Positions 31,101 to 43,600 of a stretch of 64,000 bases of DNA are shown here, one piece after another. Position numbers and translations under genes: made by a program. Positions within the stretch are counted from its first letter, which is position 1; the number at the start of each line of letters is the position of its first letter. The DNA is taken from positions 247,389,644-247,453,643 of the forward strand of contig JAVMKO010000001.1 in assembly GCA_032164245.1 (NCBI GenBank). The letters are read 5' to 3'. The notes beneath the pieces are model-generated. The model had not been told where the DNA came from and made no database searches. It was given only the letters and a program-made list of their open reading frames with translations. Source of the DNA: Sternotherus odoratus. Lineage: Eukaryota; Chordata; Testudines; Kinosternidae.

Positions 31101-33043
31101 GTAGTTCATCTTTCATTTGTTCCTCAACAGAAGTGGTGTGTTCTTGAGAGACTATGGGTCATACTTACCAGTGTGCTCTGATTGCTTTGCAGCACTCCAG
31201 TGATGCTCACTAACTATAAACCAGGGTTACACCTTCACAGGATGTTTTGTGTCACTAGACAGAACAAAACAGCCTCAGCTGGTGAATCTGTAGCCTAGTA
31301 TCTGAGCATCCCATAAGTCTCATGGCTATTCTAATCATTTTAGCAAAAGGCCAGAAATGGCATCTTAGTAATGTTCAGTGGTTTGACTTTCAGTCTGCCA
31401 CTATTAATTAAAAGTTATTTCACTGGTTTATCTACCAGCCTTCCCATATGCCACTGAGGTTGTTTTTTGTAAAGTTTGTGACTTCACAATAATCAGTTTA
31501 AAAAAAAACAACAACACAACAACTTTCAGTGGCATTTTAGTTAATTTCTCTATTAGGGAAATTACTTTTTTTCCAGTCCCTAATGATGGGTTGACATTCA
31601 CATAAGATGTGACTAACTATGCCAGGAGAATGATTAAAAGAGCACTTCATAACGGTTGCTTTATATAATTTGGATGGTGTTTAATTAGTCCAAAGTAAAA
31701 CAATAAAATGAGGTCTGAATATTTGAGATGATATATATATAAAGAGAGAGAACAAAAAAAAATTATATCTGTTGTTTGTGAAAATAAATCTTTTTATTGC
31801 TTTAAGTCTGAAAGTTTCCAGTTCCTCCAGGATGGTTATAGCTTCTAAGCCCTTTTCCCCAAAATATTTTTCCTTTCAATACTCCTGCTATGTATTGTTT
31901 ACAAATCGCCATCAAATAGCACTTTCATCCAATGGTCAACACATCTGCAGCAAAATGGGTGCATGATCATAACGGGCTATGTTTGTCAATGGCAATAACA
32001 CTGCATAAGTAATGAAGAGCTGAAAGAGGCAAAGTACCATATTGTAATGAGCAGCTTTACAGACCCCTGTATGTTAGGTGTTAATTGTAAAATTCCAACT
32101 GTAACACAGGAATAAACACCATCTTTTTTTTTTGTCAGTTAGAAACAATCAGGAATCAAAACAATTACATTCCAAAATGAACTATCTTGGATTGAATGTT
32201 CAGACCCAAGAAATGATTAAACAGGTGAACCCAAGCACCCAGCAAAGATCAGAACATTTAATACAAGACCTGAATTCATTTGTAGCAGGTGCATAAGAGA
32301 AATAGGCACTCTGGTTAATATACACAAACAAAAAATCCCCCCAGACCACCAATTCTTCAGTGCCATGTAATTCTTCACTCACTCACTCTCTCACCTGTCT
32401 TATACCGCCTACCCTACTTTAGCTTTGATCTCTTGTTTTATTCTGCAATGGTAAATTGCTGTTGGATGTATATAGTGGTATTGTATGTTGTCTATTAAAT
32501 GAGTTATAGAGAAAGCAATATAGTTAAAGGTAAAATAAGTTATATCAAAGTTCTATTCTTTGTGTTATTTTGTGATGTGTTGGTGGGGTGAAAGAATGTT
32601 TTGCTGAATAGAAATAGGATTTATCTTACATGAACAATGATTATAGGAAGAATTCTATGACAAGGGAAAACAAGCTGAATTTCATAATTATTCATTCTCA
32701 GATTTAACAGAATTTACAAAGTTGGGATGTGATTCTTGAAAGTGTAATTTTTTTGTAAAGAACATGTAACTTGTTTTTGGTGGGGTGCTACACGGACCGC
32801 AATGAAATAAAAATAAATAATTTTCAAATGTAACAGTTTTTAACAGCTGTTTGGTTGTTTGTGAACTTCCCAGATTTGTTAGGGGTGGGGGAGGCTGGTT
32901 GGTTGGTTTTTAATGAGAACCAAAATTTAAATCAGGCTGGTATAAAGACTATAGGGATGTGTTCTGCTCCAGCAGACCTTATGATGCCCACCAAAACAGG
33001 GGTCCCCAATGCAAAATTTAGTAAGTGCATAGGAGATGCATTT
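31101..33043. other. Unassigned AT-rich DNA
   Basis: No gene or repeat that I can support. Short poly(A)/(TA) patches lie near 31500-31515 and 31730-31765. Confidence 0.4.
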
Positions 33044-33850
33044 TCATAGAATCGTGGAACTGGAAGGGACCTCAAGAGGTCATCCAGTCCAATTCCCTGC
33101 ACTCAAGACAATATTAAGTATTATCTAGACCATCCCTACAGGTGTTTGTCCAACCCTCCCTTAAAAATCCCCAATGATAGATTCCACAACCTCCCTAGGC
33201 AATTTATTCCAGTGCTTAACCACTCTGACAGGAAGTTTTTCGTAATATCCAAACTAAACTGTCCTTGCTGCAATTTAAGCCCATTGCTTCTTGTCCTATC
33301 CTCAGAGGTTAAGAAGAACAATTTTTCTTCCTCCTCCTTATAACAACCATTTATGTACTTGAAAACTGTTATCATGTCCCCTCTGAGTCTTCTCTTCTCC
33401 AGACTAAACAAACCCATTTTTTTCAATCTTCCCTTACAGGACATGTTTTCTAGTCCTTTAATCATTTTTGTTGCTCTTCTCTAGACTTACTCCAACTTGT
33501 CCACATCTTTCCTGAAATGTGGCACCCAGAACTGGACACAATACTTCAGTTGAAGCCTAATCAGTGCAGAATAGAGCAAAAGAATTACTTTTTGTGTCCT
33601 GCTTACAATACTCCTGTTAATACATCCCAGAATGATGTTTGCTTTTTTTGAAACAGTGTTATATTGTTGACTTATATTTAGCTTGTGATCCACTATGACC
33701 CCAGATCTCTTTCCACAGTACTTCTACTTGACAGTCATTTCCCATTTTGTATGTTTGAAACTGTACCTTTCTAATTGGAGTATTTTGCATTTGTCTTTAT
33801 TGAATTTCATCCTATTTACTTCAGACAATTTCTCCAGTTTTGTGTGTATG
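33044..33850 (-). mobile_element. CR1 LINE 3' end (ORF2 C-terminus), 5'-truncated
   Basis: The 3' terminus TCATAGAATCGTGGAACTGG begins at 33044. On the minus strand, reading from 33693, the text LGCINRSIVSRTQKVILLLYSAL, KYCVQFWVPHFRKDVDKLE and GLFSLEKRRLRGDMITVFKYINGC is the conserved C-terminal part of CR1 ORF2, broken by a stop near 33486. It ends in AT-rich sequence near 33850. An old, dead copy. Confidence 0.9.
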
Positions 33851-34654
33851 TGTACATGAGTGTGTGTGAAAGAGAGAGGAATTAAATTTGGATGAGATAT
33901 GGAGAGTAATGAATGGTGAAAAGGGATGAATAGGGAGAAAGGGGGCTTTTAACCATATGGAAAATGTTGAGTTTTGAGTTTTTTACTAAACAGATAAAAA
34001 CTCATTTCAGGGTTGCAAAACTGGCAGTTTTATTGCATGATATTTGTATTGAGTGATTTTTGATTGTTTGTCTTAAAGCCTCAGCTTCTAAATTATACCA
34101 AACATTAATTATTTTTTTTAAATCTCATTATTTAGTCCTCATACCCAGAACAGGAATAATGTCTCAATGCCCTCTCTCCAGACTCTGCCCAAATGATAGA
34201 CCTCTTGAGGCCATATTCCTCTGGTCCCTTGACTTCATGCCCCCCTTGCTGATGTTTTTTCTTATTTATCTGGAATTTTGTACCCCCTTTCCATGCCCCT
34301 CTAATTCTGTCTCAGAGCAGAATTAAAGTCTGGAGTCAGCAATACATCGAATACATAGAAACATTTATGTTACTGAAATGTTAGGTCTGTTATTCATTGA
34401 ACATCCAAGACAGTGAGGAATTCTAAGGTGATAGTGAAATGAGATGAGGATTCTAGGTATACTTCACCCTGCCTCAGTGCAGACGTGATGGACTAGATGG
34501 CTTCTTTATGTTGGTTGTAGCCCTGACTCCCTATGATTTCAGGTCAATGGACAATTCTCAAAACACATCAGAGAGAGTGAGAGAGTGGTTTGGAGGGGGT
34601 GTCTGTGGCTCCCCGTGAGGGACATGTGAAGGAGGAATTCCTGTCAGTGTAAAT
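33851..34654. other. Unassigned DNA
   Basis: Contains a short (TG)-rich patch near 33840-33870. No gene recognised. Confidence 0.4.
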
Positions 34655-34890
34655 AATGTATGCAGTGTTGTTTTAGCCACATTGGTCCCAGGTCAGTAGA
34701 GAGACAGGGTGGATGAGGTAATCTGATTTATTGAACCACCTACTGTTGGTGAAAGAGAAAAGCTTTCAAGCTTAAATGAAGAAAGAGACAAACTTTTGAG
34801 TTTCTGTGTAAGCTCAAAAGCTTGTCTCTTTCACCAACAGATGTTGGTCCAATAAAAGATATTGCCTCACCCATCTTGTCTGTATAAATA
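34655..34890. mobile_element. Penelope-like terminal segments, second subfamily, inverted pair
   Basis: The left arm TTGTTTTAGCCACATTGGTCCCAGG, GGTGGATGAGGTAATCTGATTTATTG and TGTTGGTGAAAGAGAAAAGC is mirrored by the right arm GCTTGTCTCTTTCACCAACAG, TTGGTCCAATAAAAGATATTGCCTCACCCATCTTGTC. The arms meet almost directly, forming a palindrome of about 150 bases. A single-arm relative is at 57512-57645. Confidence 0.7.
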
Positions 34891-36269
34891 ATGTAAGATT
34901 TGAATAGGCTGGGTTTGTCCTTCATCAACACATTATGAATCCTGAACTGGAATATCACCCATATCCTTTTCTGACTATCTTTAGTGTTTTGCATGAAGAC
35001 AAAGTAAACAAAAACTCAAACACTCACACTCACCCCGTCATTGCACCATGAATTGCCTCACACCTACATAGTGACACATCAGCATTCAATTTTAGTACCA
35101 ACACAAAAGGGAAAAGCAGATAGTTGAGGTGAATAGTATACAAAAGGAGAGCAGTGGGACAAAATAACATATTGTTTATTAATTGAGCAGGAGACATTTA
35201 GGCAGCAAAGCAGGAAGAGCAGAAGATTGATTGCTTGGCCTGAAGCTCTTTGGTGATCAGAATATATTCCAGCATGCTGTGTCTGAATGAGTCAGAAGTA
35301 CTGCCTGTCTAATGTAAGAGATTTTGAAAGAATCAACTTTTTCTTTTTTTATTCATAATATTTGTATTTATTTCCATTAGAATTAGAAAATGGAATGACT
35401 TACTTTGTATAGGCAACAAAGTAAAACAGACACATGCAATAGTTGCTGTAATTGGGATGTTTGTTCCATTGTGGAGGGCCTTATTCACAATACTCTCTAT
35501 GCTGCTGACCTCCAGCTATACCTCTATGAGGTGAACAGACTGCATAGAGCAACTGCAAGGTGAGGGTGGGGAATGTTCCGGACTTGTCTTATACCACAGA
35601 GATGGCTTTATGCTGAGCTCATATGGGTGTGAAGGTCTCCACTGGGGATAGGCCATGGGTAGGTGCTACTGGATCCATGTTTAGACAAATCTGTCAGCCA
35701 AGAATGGTTGCCCAAAGGACATTAAGGAGGCTAGGCTGAGACCAGAGACTTGAATATGACTTGTGGTGGGTCTGTGTGGGGGCATGGTCCCCTTCAAGTC
35801 CCTGATTCCAGTCATTTATAATCCCCCCCCCACGTCTGTAGCATATGAGGGATTCTCTGAGTAAAACAAACAAACAAATGAAAGGTCCTTTTCTTCCCTC
35901 TTTACCTTATGAGAGAGGGAAAATTAATAAGGTAAAAGGCAGCTTGTCTCTGAGTCAGTTTTTCTGGATTCAGCTCTTTGCACTTCGTCTATAAGAGGAT
36001 CTGTTGTCTTTTACTTAGGTCTGCCTCTAGGGATATACTGCTTTACGGCTGGTCCATGCAACTTCGGAAGTGGTGAAGCCTGTACTGTTTCCCTCTTGGC
36101 TGACCTGTCTCTGTTGTCAGCAGTCTCTGATATGGATCACCTTTTATTCACCACCCTTTCCTGTGTCAGGTTTTTCCTTTTTAAGCTTCTCTCTCTCCAG
36201 GCAGAACATGCCTTTGTCAGAGCTGAAGAGGCCCAGAAGAGCTTCTTAGTTTTGCACCACCAGACTGAG
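34891..36269. other. Unassigned DNA
   Basis: No supported gene or element. Several polypyrimidine patches and a short (ACAA)n stretch near 35863. Confidence 0.4.
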
Positions 36270-36361
36270 GGTCAAGAATCAGAGAGGTAGCCGTGTTAGT
36301 CTGGAATAGCAGAGGTAACAAAGAGTCCTGTGGCACCTTAAAGACTAACTAAAGTATTGAA

Positions 36362-36397
36362 GCATAAGCTTTTGTGGGCTAATACCCACTTCGTCGG
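36362..36397 (-). ncRNA. Decayed hammerhead-ribozyme-like motif
   Basis: Minus strand CCGACGA (36391-36397), a perfect 5-bp stem GTGGG/CCCAC, AAAA and GCTTATGC. The stem is intact but both conserved boxes are altered. It sits at the 3' end of the Penelope-like element, where such ribozymes are known in the family. Confidence 0.5.
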
Positions 36398-36604
36398 ATG
36401 CAAGCAGTGGAAGTGTCCAGGGGCAGGTATAGATAAGTAGGCAAGAACCAGGTAGGAGATAACAAGGTTAGTCCAATCAGGCTGAAACAGCTTGTTATCC
36501 AAATCAGGGAGGGTGAGGTATTCCCCTAGCAGCTGAATTGGAGGTGTGAACTCGGAGAGAGGCGAAGCTGTTTTTGTAATTAGCAAGCCATTCAAAATCT
36601 TTGT

Positions 36605-37075
36605 TCAATCCCAGATTGATTGTGTCAAATTTGCAAATGAATTGAGCTCTGCAGTTTCTCTTTGCAGTCTGTTCTTTAAGTTTTTTTGCTGCAATATGGT
36701 GACTTTTAAATCTGTAATTGTGTGTCCAGGCAGATTGAAGTGTTCTCCTACAGGTTTTTGTATATTGCCATTCCTAATATCTGATTTGTGTGCATTTATC
36801 CTTTTTCGTAGGGACTGTCCAGTTTGGCCGATGTACATAGCAGAGGGACACTGGTGGCATATAATGGCATATATGACATTGGTTGATGTGCAGGTGAATG
36901 AACCAGTGATGGTATGGTTGATCTGGTTAGGTCCTGTGATGGTGTTGCTGGTGTAGATATGTGGGCAGAGTTTGCATCGAGGTTTGTTGCATGGGTTGGT
37001 TCCTGAGTTGGAGTTATTGTGGTGCAGTGTGCTGTTGCTGGTGAGAATCTGTTTAAGGTTGGCAGGTTGCCGGGG
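36605..37075 (-). pseudogene. Penelope-like GIY-YIG endonuclease fragment
   Basis: The translation contains a cysteine cluster (PCNKPRCKLCPH), then VIYAIICHQCP and MYIGQTGQSLRKRINAHKSD, then PVGEHFNLPGHTI. These are the zinc-binding and GIY-YIG hallmarks of the Penelope endonuclease that nicks target DNA. The upstream cysteine part is in another frame from the GIY-YIG part, so at least one frameshift exists near 36840. The piece is cut at 37075 by the inversion junction with the RT. Confidence 0.85.
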
Positions 37076-37716
37076 TTATTCTATCTACTACCCAAGATCC
37101 TGGAAACCCTGGATGCCCCATCATCTCGGGCATTGGCACTCTCACTGAAGGACTGTCTGGATATGTAGACTCTCTACTCAGACTCTATGACACCAGCACT
37201 CCTAGCTATCTCCGTGATACCACCGACTTCCTGAGGAAACTACAATGCATTGGTGACCTTCCAGAAAACACCATCCTAGCCACCATGGATGTAGAGGCTC
37301 TCTACACAAACATCCCACACAAAGATGGAATACAAGCTGTCTGGATTAGTATCCCTGATGATGCCACAGCACAGGTGGTTGCTGAGCTCTGTGACTTTAT
37401 ACTCACACACAACTATTTCAAATTTGGTGACAATATATACCTCCAGACCAGTGGCACTGCTATGGGCACCCGCATGGCCCCACAGTATGCCAACATCTTT
37501 ATGGCTGACCTGGAACAACGCTTCCTCAACTCTCGTCCACTCACACCCCTTCTCTATCTATGCTACATTGATGACATCTTCATCATCTGGACCCATGGGA
37601 AAGAAACTCTGGAAGAATTCCACCATGACTTCAACAGCTTCCACCCCACCATCCACCTCAGTCTGGACCAGTCCACACAGGAAGTCCACTTCCTAGACAC
37701 CACAGTGCAAATCTGA
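37076..37716 (+). pseudogene. Penelope-like reverse transcriptase fragment
   Basis: Open from about 37085 through 37716 in one frame. Recognisable blocks are GNPGCPIISGIGTLTEGLSG, DVEALYTNIPHKDGIQA (first acidic block), TSGTAMGTRMAPQYANIFMA and CYIDDIFIIWTHGKE, the catalytic YIDD box. Penelope RTs relate to telomerase and act in target-primed reverse transcription. Both the N-terminal start and the C-terminal part are missing, and the frame ends at a TGA at 37714. About 200 residues with no stop suggests a moderately young copy. Confidence 0.88.
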
Positions 37717-37769
37717 GGAGTGGTAAATTGTGATGAGTTTGGGGAATTTGTCTGTAAAACTCATGAAAT

Positions 37770-38828
37770 CTGGTTAACATTATGGAGTTAACCAGTGATG
37801 TGGCAAAGTTTGCAGATGATACTAAACTGCTCAAAGTAGTAAGGACCAAAGCAGACTGTGAAGAACTTCAAAAAGATCTCACTAAACTAAGTGATTGGGC
37901 AACAAAATGGCAAATGAAATTTAATGTGGATAAATGTAAAGTAATGCACATTGGAAAAAATAACCCCAACTATACATACAATATGATGGGGGCTAATTTA
38001 GCTACAACCAATCAGGAAAAAGACCTGGGAGTCATTGTGGATAGTTCTCTGAAGGCATCCACGCAGTGTGCAGCAGCAGTCAAAAAAGCAAACAGGATGT
38101 TAGGAATCATTAAAAAAGGGATAGAGAATAAGTCGGAGAATATCTTATTGCCCTTATACAAATCCATGGTGCACCCACATCTTGAATACTGCGTACAAAT
38201 GTGGTCTCCTCATCTCAAAAAGGATATACTTGCACTAGAAAAGGTTCAGAGAAGGGCAACTAAAATGATCAGGGGTTTGGAACGGGTCCCATACGAAGAG
38301 AGATTAAAAAGGCTAGGACTTTTTAGCTTGGAAAAGAGGAGACTAAGGGGGGATATGATAGAGGTATATAAAATTATGAGTGGTGTGGAGGAAGTAAATA
38401 AGGAAAAGTTATTTACTTGTTGCCAAAATAGAAGAACTAGGGGCCACTCAATGAAATTGGCGTGCAGCAGGTTTAAAACAAATAAAAGGAAGTTCTTCTT
38501 CACACAGCGCACAGTCAACCTGTGGAACTCCTTACCTGAGGAGGCTGTGAAGGCTAGGACTATAACAGGGTTTAAAAGAGAGCTGGATAAATTCATGGAG
38601 GCTAAGTCCATAAATGGCTATTAGCCGGGATGGGTAATGAATGGTGTCCCTAGCCTCTGTCTGTCAGAGGCGGGTGATGGATGGCAGGAGAGAGATCGCT
38701 CGATCATACCTGTTAGGTTCACTCACTCCGGGGCACCTGGCATTGGCCACTGTCGGTAGACAGGATGCTGGGCTAGATGGACCTTTGGTCTGACCCAGTA
38801 TGGCCGTTCTTATGTTCTTATGTTCTTA
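37770..38828 (+). mobile_element. CR1 LINE, 3' 1.05 kb with intact ORF2 C-terminus and tail
   Basis: An uninterrupted ORF2 end of 280 codons runs from 37782 to 38624. It opens with [12 protein letters not shown], the RT catalytic-box region, and passes through WQMKFNVDKCKVMHIGK, LGVIVDSSLKAS, LEYCVQMWSPHLKKD, GLFSLEKRRLRGDMIEVYKI and NLWNSLPEEAVKA. The 3' UTR has GGCACCTGGCATTGGCCACTGTCGG and GGACCTTTGGTCTGACCCAGTATGG. It ends with short direct repeats of TTATGTTC (38813-38828), the CR1-type microsatellite tail. The frame is uninterrupted, so this is the youngest CR1 in the window. It is 5'-truncated within the RT. Confidence 0.93.
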
Positions 38829-40249
38829 GTTGCTCCTATGCAAGCTGCTGCATCATGAATGTTGCTCTGTATGTGTATCCACTTTTTCATTCTTCTGAAA
38901 CTTAGGTAGTTGTGATCCTCAGATCTGAGATGATCTAAAGTTTTTGTACTCCATATTTTATGTTATTGGACATTCATTAATTTTGTAGTATTTTATTCAC
39001 TCATTTCAATAAGTCTAACATACATGAATATCTCCTTTCGTATATTTCATACTCTTTGTGCAGTATTCTTTTTCCTGCTCCTGCACGCTAACAGTTTTTA
39101 CACTGCTATCCTCAGCCCTTATTATAATAATATTATATCTCTTTGGAAACTCTGTTCATACATGTAATAGACATGTATCTATATGTCAGGAGCAGTAAGG
39201 TTGGCTTTGATCATTCATTTTGAAACTATTAATGAGATTTAATATTTATAAGTAACTTTTCTAAGCATTTCCATTTCATTATATTTTTATTTGCACTATT
39301 TCATTGCTATTATTGTAGTACAAAATAACTTAGTAACTTTTAATTTAACATCTTTGGGGAGAAAAATCTGGGAATTATTGGGTTTGCTTCTCACCAATAC
39401 TGATGTGCTGTTTGTTAGGAAGAAAATAGCTTTTTTTCTTCTTGTCATAAAGGCAACAGTGATAGCTATTGTAGTTAGGTACAGTTTCAATACAAAAATA
39501 GAATGATACATATAAGACAACACAACTAATCCAGTCAGAACAAAATGTTGTTGATGTAATGGTTCAGTGAATAAAGTAGTATAGAGCTGTCAGACTACTT
39601 ACATTACTTTGCCTACTTCACTGCAAAAAGCTTTGTAATCTAAAGCGGGGTTTTTTTGTTTATTTGTTTAGCCCACTATTCTCTACTTTCAGTTTTTCTG
39701 TTTCATTTTTTTATTTTATTCTTTTCATAGTAAAACAATATATTGCCAGCTGCTGGTTGAACTAGGCCTTGCATGAGGTCTTGAGGTATCAGCTGGAAGC
39801 CTATGCAACTGAATGGAAGTTTTATACTGTATACTACAGGTCCTCTATGAAGCTGTAAATGACCATCAGTGTGTGAGAACACTGTTTTAGCACCTGATTT
39901 TTATTGTTGGCTCTTGATATAATTAGTATATTTTAAGACAGCCCTATTAGTTGCACCATATGGTTTGCAATCATTAGTATAATAATAGATGTACTGCTGA
40001 AAGTGGAGCTTGAAAGCTCAGTGCTATTGAACAATATTAGTAGTGTTTGAACAATATTAGTATGTTTGAGAATATCCAACTAAAATCCTTTTTTAAAAAT
40101 CTCAGGATCATGAGGATTTTGAATAAGAGAGATTGATACAATATTGTTAATTGTTATTATATTGTAATACAGTAGCAATAAGTGTTCCCATTTAGGAAAT
40201 CCTAGCAACCGTATAGGTCCATTCTAGATGGAAATGGTAGATTGTTAAT
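38829..40249. other. Unassigned AT-rich DNA
   Basis: No gene or element recognised. The sequence is very AT-rich with many T runs. Confidence 0.4.
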
Positions 40250-41170
40250 AATGATGTACAAAGGGCAGAAGTGCTTAATAAATATCTTGGTTTGGTATTT
40301 GGAAAGAAGCAGGGTGACATACTTAAGTCACAGGAGGAGGATGAAGTATTCCCAATTAATTAGTAAGCATGGAGAATGGTTAAACATCTTCTAAGAAAAA
40401 ACAGCTTAAAATCAATAGACACAGATCACTTAGACAAGAGTCCTAAAAAAGGTGACTCAGATTTTTCTCCAGCTGATCTGTAGAGCTGTAATAAATCTTG
40501 GAAGACTGGAAGAGTGCATGTTGTGGCAAAAGAGGGATGATCATGGGCTGATTAGCCTGACATTAGTCCATGAGAAAATAAGAAAAAAAAACTTCATGAA
40601 ATTTGGTTAATACGATTTAAAGTATGGGAATATAATTAATGCTAACAAACATGCTTTTATGGAAAACCGGTCTTGTCAAACAATCCTGTTTTCTTTGTTT
40701 GAAGACATAACAAGTTTGACTGATAATAGTAACTGTGTAGATGTAATGCACTTAGACATTTCTAAGGCATTTCACCTACTGCATACCATTCTGATTAAAA
40801 CAATAACACTAAACAATATTTTAAAAGTGCACATAAAATTGATCAAGTACAGACTAACTAATGGATCTCAAGCAGTAATGATCAATGAGGAAACATCATT
40901 GAATGGGGAGAAGTTTCTACTGAAGCACCACAAGGATTCATAATAGGCCCTTAATCAGTGATTTGGAAATAAATATAACATCACAGCTGATCAAATTTAC
41001 AGATGACACAGATAGTTATGGAATGGTAAATAATGATGAGGAAAGGTACATACAGTATGATCTGAATTTTGGTAACCTGGATCTATTCAAACAAAATGCC
41101 TTTTATTAAAGTCAAATGTAGAGTTCTACATCTAAGATAAAACATCCTCATATAAAGACCAGATACCTTT
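40250..41170 (+). mobile_element. Old CR1/L3-type LINE relic
   Basis: Translated pieces keep RT blocks: DVMHLDISKAFHLLHTILI (near 40740), a WLTNGSQAV-like block as YRLTNGSQAVMINEET (about 40850), GAPQGSIIGP-like text in broken form (about 40920) and KFTDDTDS, a YADD-like box (about 40995). Many stops and frameshifts. Divergence is much higher than for the CR1 at 37.8 kb. Confidence 0.65.
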
Positions 41171-41248
41171 CTGGGATATATGCTTTAGCCAAACATAAAT
41201 TAAGCTTTAATTGGGCTTAATACAAGGGTAACCAGGTGACATTTAATA

Positions 41249-41545
41249 GTCTATAACAGGTACCAGCAATCTTGCCACACGGCCCTGCAGGATAAGCACA
41301 CTTGGCTGGCCCAGCTGATTTCTTTACCTGCTGCATCTGCAGGTTCGGCTGATCGTGGCACCCACTAGCCGCAGTTTTCCACTCCCATCCAATAAGGGCT
41401 GTGGGAAGTGGTGTGGTGCTGGCCGCTATTGGACCAAAGCAGCGAACTGCAGCCAGTGAGAGCTGTGATCGGCCGAACCTGCGGATGTGGCAGGTAAACA
41501 AATTTCCAGGCCTGCGTGCCAAGGTTGTCAATCCCTGGTCTATAA
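41249..41545. mobile_element. hAT-type foldback element with perfect TSD, copy 2
   Basis: The element is 41257-41537, flanked by the exact 8-bp duplication GTCTATAA (41249-41256 and 41538-41545). The right end TGCCAAGGTTGTCAATCCCTG is well kept and the left end CAGGTACCAGCAATCTTGCC is diverged. The two halves are complementary around AGGTTCGGCTGATCG and CGATCGGCCGAACCT-like words. No transposase. Confidence 0.88.
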
Positions 41546-41589
41546 TGTATAGGTCAGAGTGATGATCTAATGTTTTTGGGGTTTTTTTC

Positions 41590-41700
41590 TGGTCTTAAAC
41601 TCTATGGAGACTGAGGCCCCATTGTGCTGGGCATTGCACAGACAAATAATAAGAAGTCAATAACTTTCTCAGAGAGATCACAATCTAGATTTCTGACAAA
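41590..41700. repeat. Dispersed short amniote-type repeat fragment
   Basis: CCATTGTGCTGGGCATTGCACAGACAAATAATAAGAAGTC and AGATCACAATCTAGATT follow the order of the repeat at 18430-18560. Confidence 0.45.
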
Positions 41701-43330
41701 ACACAACAGGATGGACAAGCATGTGTACTTGATGGGGGCGAGGGAGGACCAAGACTACTAAAACAGTAAAAGGAGCATTTTGCATATGTGATAATAGTCT
41801 GAGCTCAGCACCTGCCTAGTCACATGAAGATGAATTTTAATCTTCTGTGGTTGATAAGTTTATCAAGTTGGCAGAATTAAAAGCTGTCCACTGTTGTATA
41901 TATATTTAAATATTTGTTTTTGTTGCCCACTGAAAACAGTTTAGTTAGTATAGTGGTGTGCTAGCTCAATTCTCTGGCAAATGTTGAGAAAGGGACACAA
42001 ATAATCATTTCTGATTGAAACTTTTAATGCTTGAGAAACTCCCCCAACCCACCCCCTGCCCAGTCTCCTAGTTTGACAAAACATGGTCTAGATGTTTTTG
42101 AGTATCAGGATACATTAAAGAGAGAATAATTGCAGTTTAAGATGATTTGGGGTACTCAGACAACTCAAAAGCTTCCTCATTTTAAAACCAGAAGGTCATC
42201 AGTACATTAATCCTTAATGACAATTAATTGTTTTAACTACTTTGAAAAAGAGATGTTTTATATTCATGAAGAAATCCAGCATCAGAAATAATGTCCAGAC
42301 CATGGTCTGTTCAACATTTTTATAGCATTTAAAGAATCATTTAAATTAATTTTGATTAAGAAAATTAATCTTAAATTGGTCACTGAGCATTCTGACATAG
42401 TAGACATTTGAATGTTAATATTCCAAAATGTTCATGTCAATTCCATTATGTGTAAACAGTGAAGAAACATGTTATCTTGTCATTGTAATTATATATGAAT
42501 AACTGTTGTCATCAGAGGGAGGAAATATGACTTTTCTGACTTTAGATTAACTTGAATAGTGCCAACAGGTTTTTTTTCCTGTGACATGAATTACAATAGA
42601 CATTTCTTTGCTATTTTACATTAAGAGAGGGCTTGAGATTTGTAATTCTACTACATCCCAATTAAATACACTTGAAAGCTTCAATACTGTGCTTCCAGTC
42701 AAATGTTTACAGAGAGCAACCCCATTGTTCAATCAAAATAATATAAAATCTTCTTCCACTGCATCCATTTGTAAAAGTCTAAGGCTAATAGAAAATCAAA
42801 TAAAAGAAAAGAGTGGATGTGTGTGTTGTGGGACCAATACATTATGCAAATAGGGCATGCTGCAGTCCAAAACTGAGAGTTAACTCTTATAAAAGCAAGA
42901 AGCTCGAAAGATGACAGAGCTTTTGCCCTCATCTTGTTTTCAATCTCATTTGACTTGAATGGGAAGATCCTTCCTGGAAATCTGAATACAGAGACCCATA
43001 ATCCTTAACCAATTAATCTTTCATAAACAGAAGTCCAAGAACATGTATTTACCATATGTATGTATGCAGGTAGAGGCTGTTCACTAGAATGAAGTCACTA
43101 TCTTACCTCCTGTGCTTATAATAATTGCCCTCTTACTGTTTCAGCTATGTTTTGAGGCTTCTTTGCCAACCTGCTCCAGACGCTGGCTACACGTTCAGAA
43201 AGTAATGTGACTTTGCCTGTACAATCATTGTTAAGGTGGTCCTTAGAGCATGCACCCATGAAGACTTCTATTAATCATTGTGCACTGGCTCTTGGACAAT
43301 TGTCCATTAAGAGACCATTACACGTTCAAT
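41701..43330. other. Unassigned AT-rich DNA
   Basis: No gene or named element could be supported. The last few hundred bases may hold the eroded 5' LTR of the adjacent Gypsy element. Confidence 0.35.
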
Positions 43331-43600
43331 GTGTAGGCCAAACACATAATTGAGGGTTTCAGTTGTGTATGATTTCATTCCGGATTTCAATGTATTGGAC
43401 TCATCCCTAAATATTAACTGTTTTATGTCTCCATAGGTCTGTGCTCTAAAGCAAGTCCTCCAGAAAGTGTAGAGATGCCACACCTCCTGAACACTGTAGA
43501 TGAAATCTTTGGTTTGCTGGAATATACTTCCTGCTGAGGTGGGGGGAAAAAAGAACCCCAGGACAAGAGAGTCAGGCTGTAGCTGCACAGAATAGTAGAA
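43331..43600 (-). other. Exon-like minus-strand open stretch
   Basis: An acceptor-like tract (ttcttttttccccccacctcag) precedes an open stretch with FIYSVQEVWHLYTFWRT on the minus strand. It weakly recalls the stretch near 13.1-13.2 kb. No protein family is recognised and no gene is called. Confidence 0.2.

Larger units (their letters stand above)
36270..37716. mobile_element. Penelope-like element with inverted endonuclease and RT halves
   Basis: Left half (36270-37075) reads on the minus strand: endonuclease domain, then 3' end with GCCCACAAAAGCTTATGCTTC and CTTTAAGGTGCCACAGGACTC. Right half (37076-37716) reads on the plus strand: the reverse transcriptase. In intact elements the RT precedes the GIY-YIG endonuclease on the same strand, so one half is inverted here. 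The right side stops abruptly at 37716, shortly before a CR1 copy. Confidence 0.85.
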
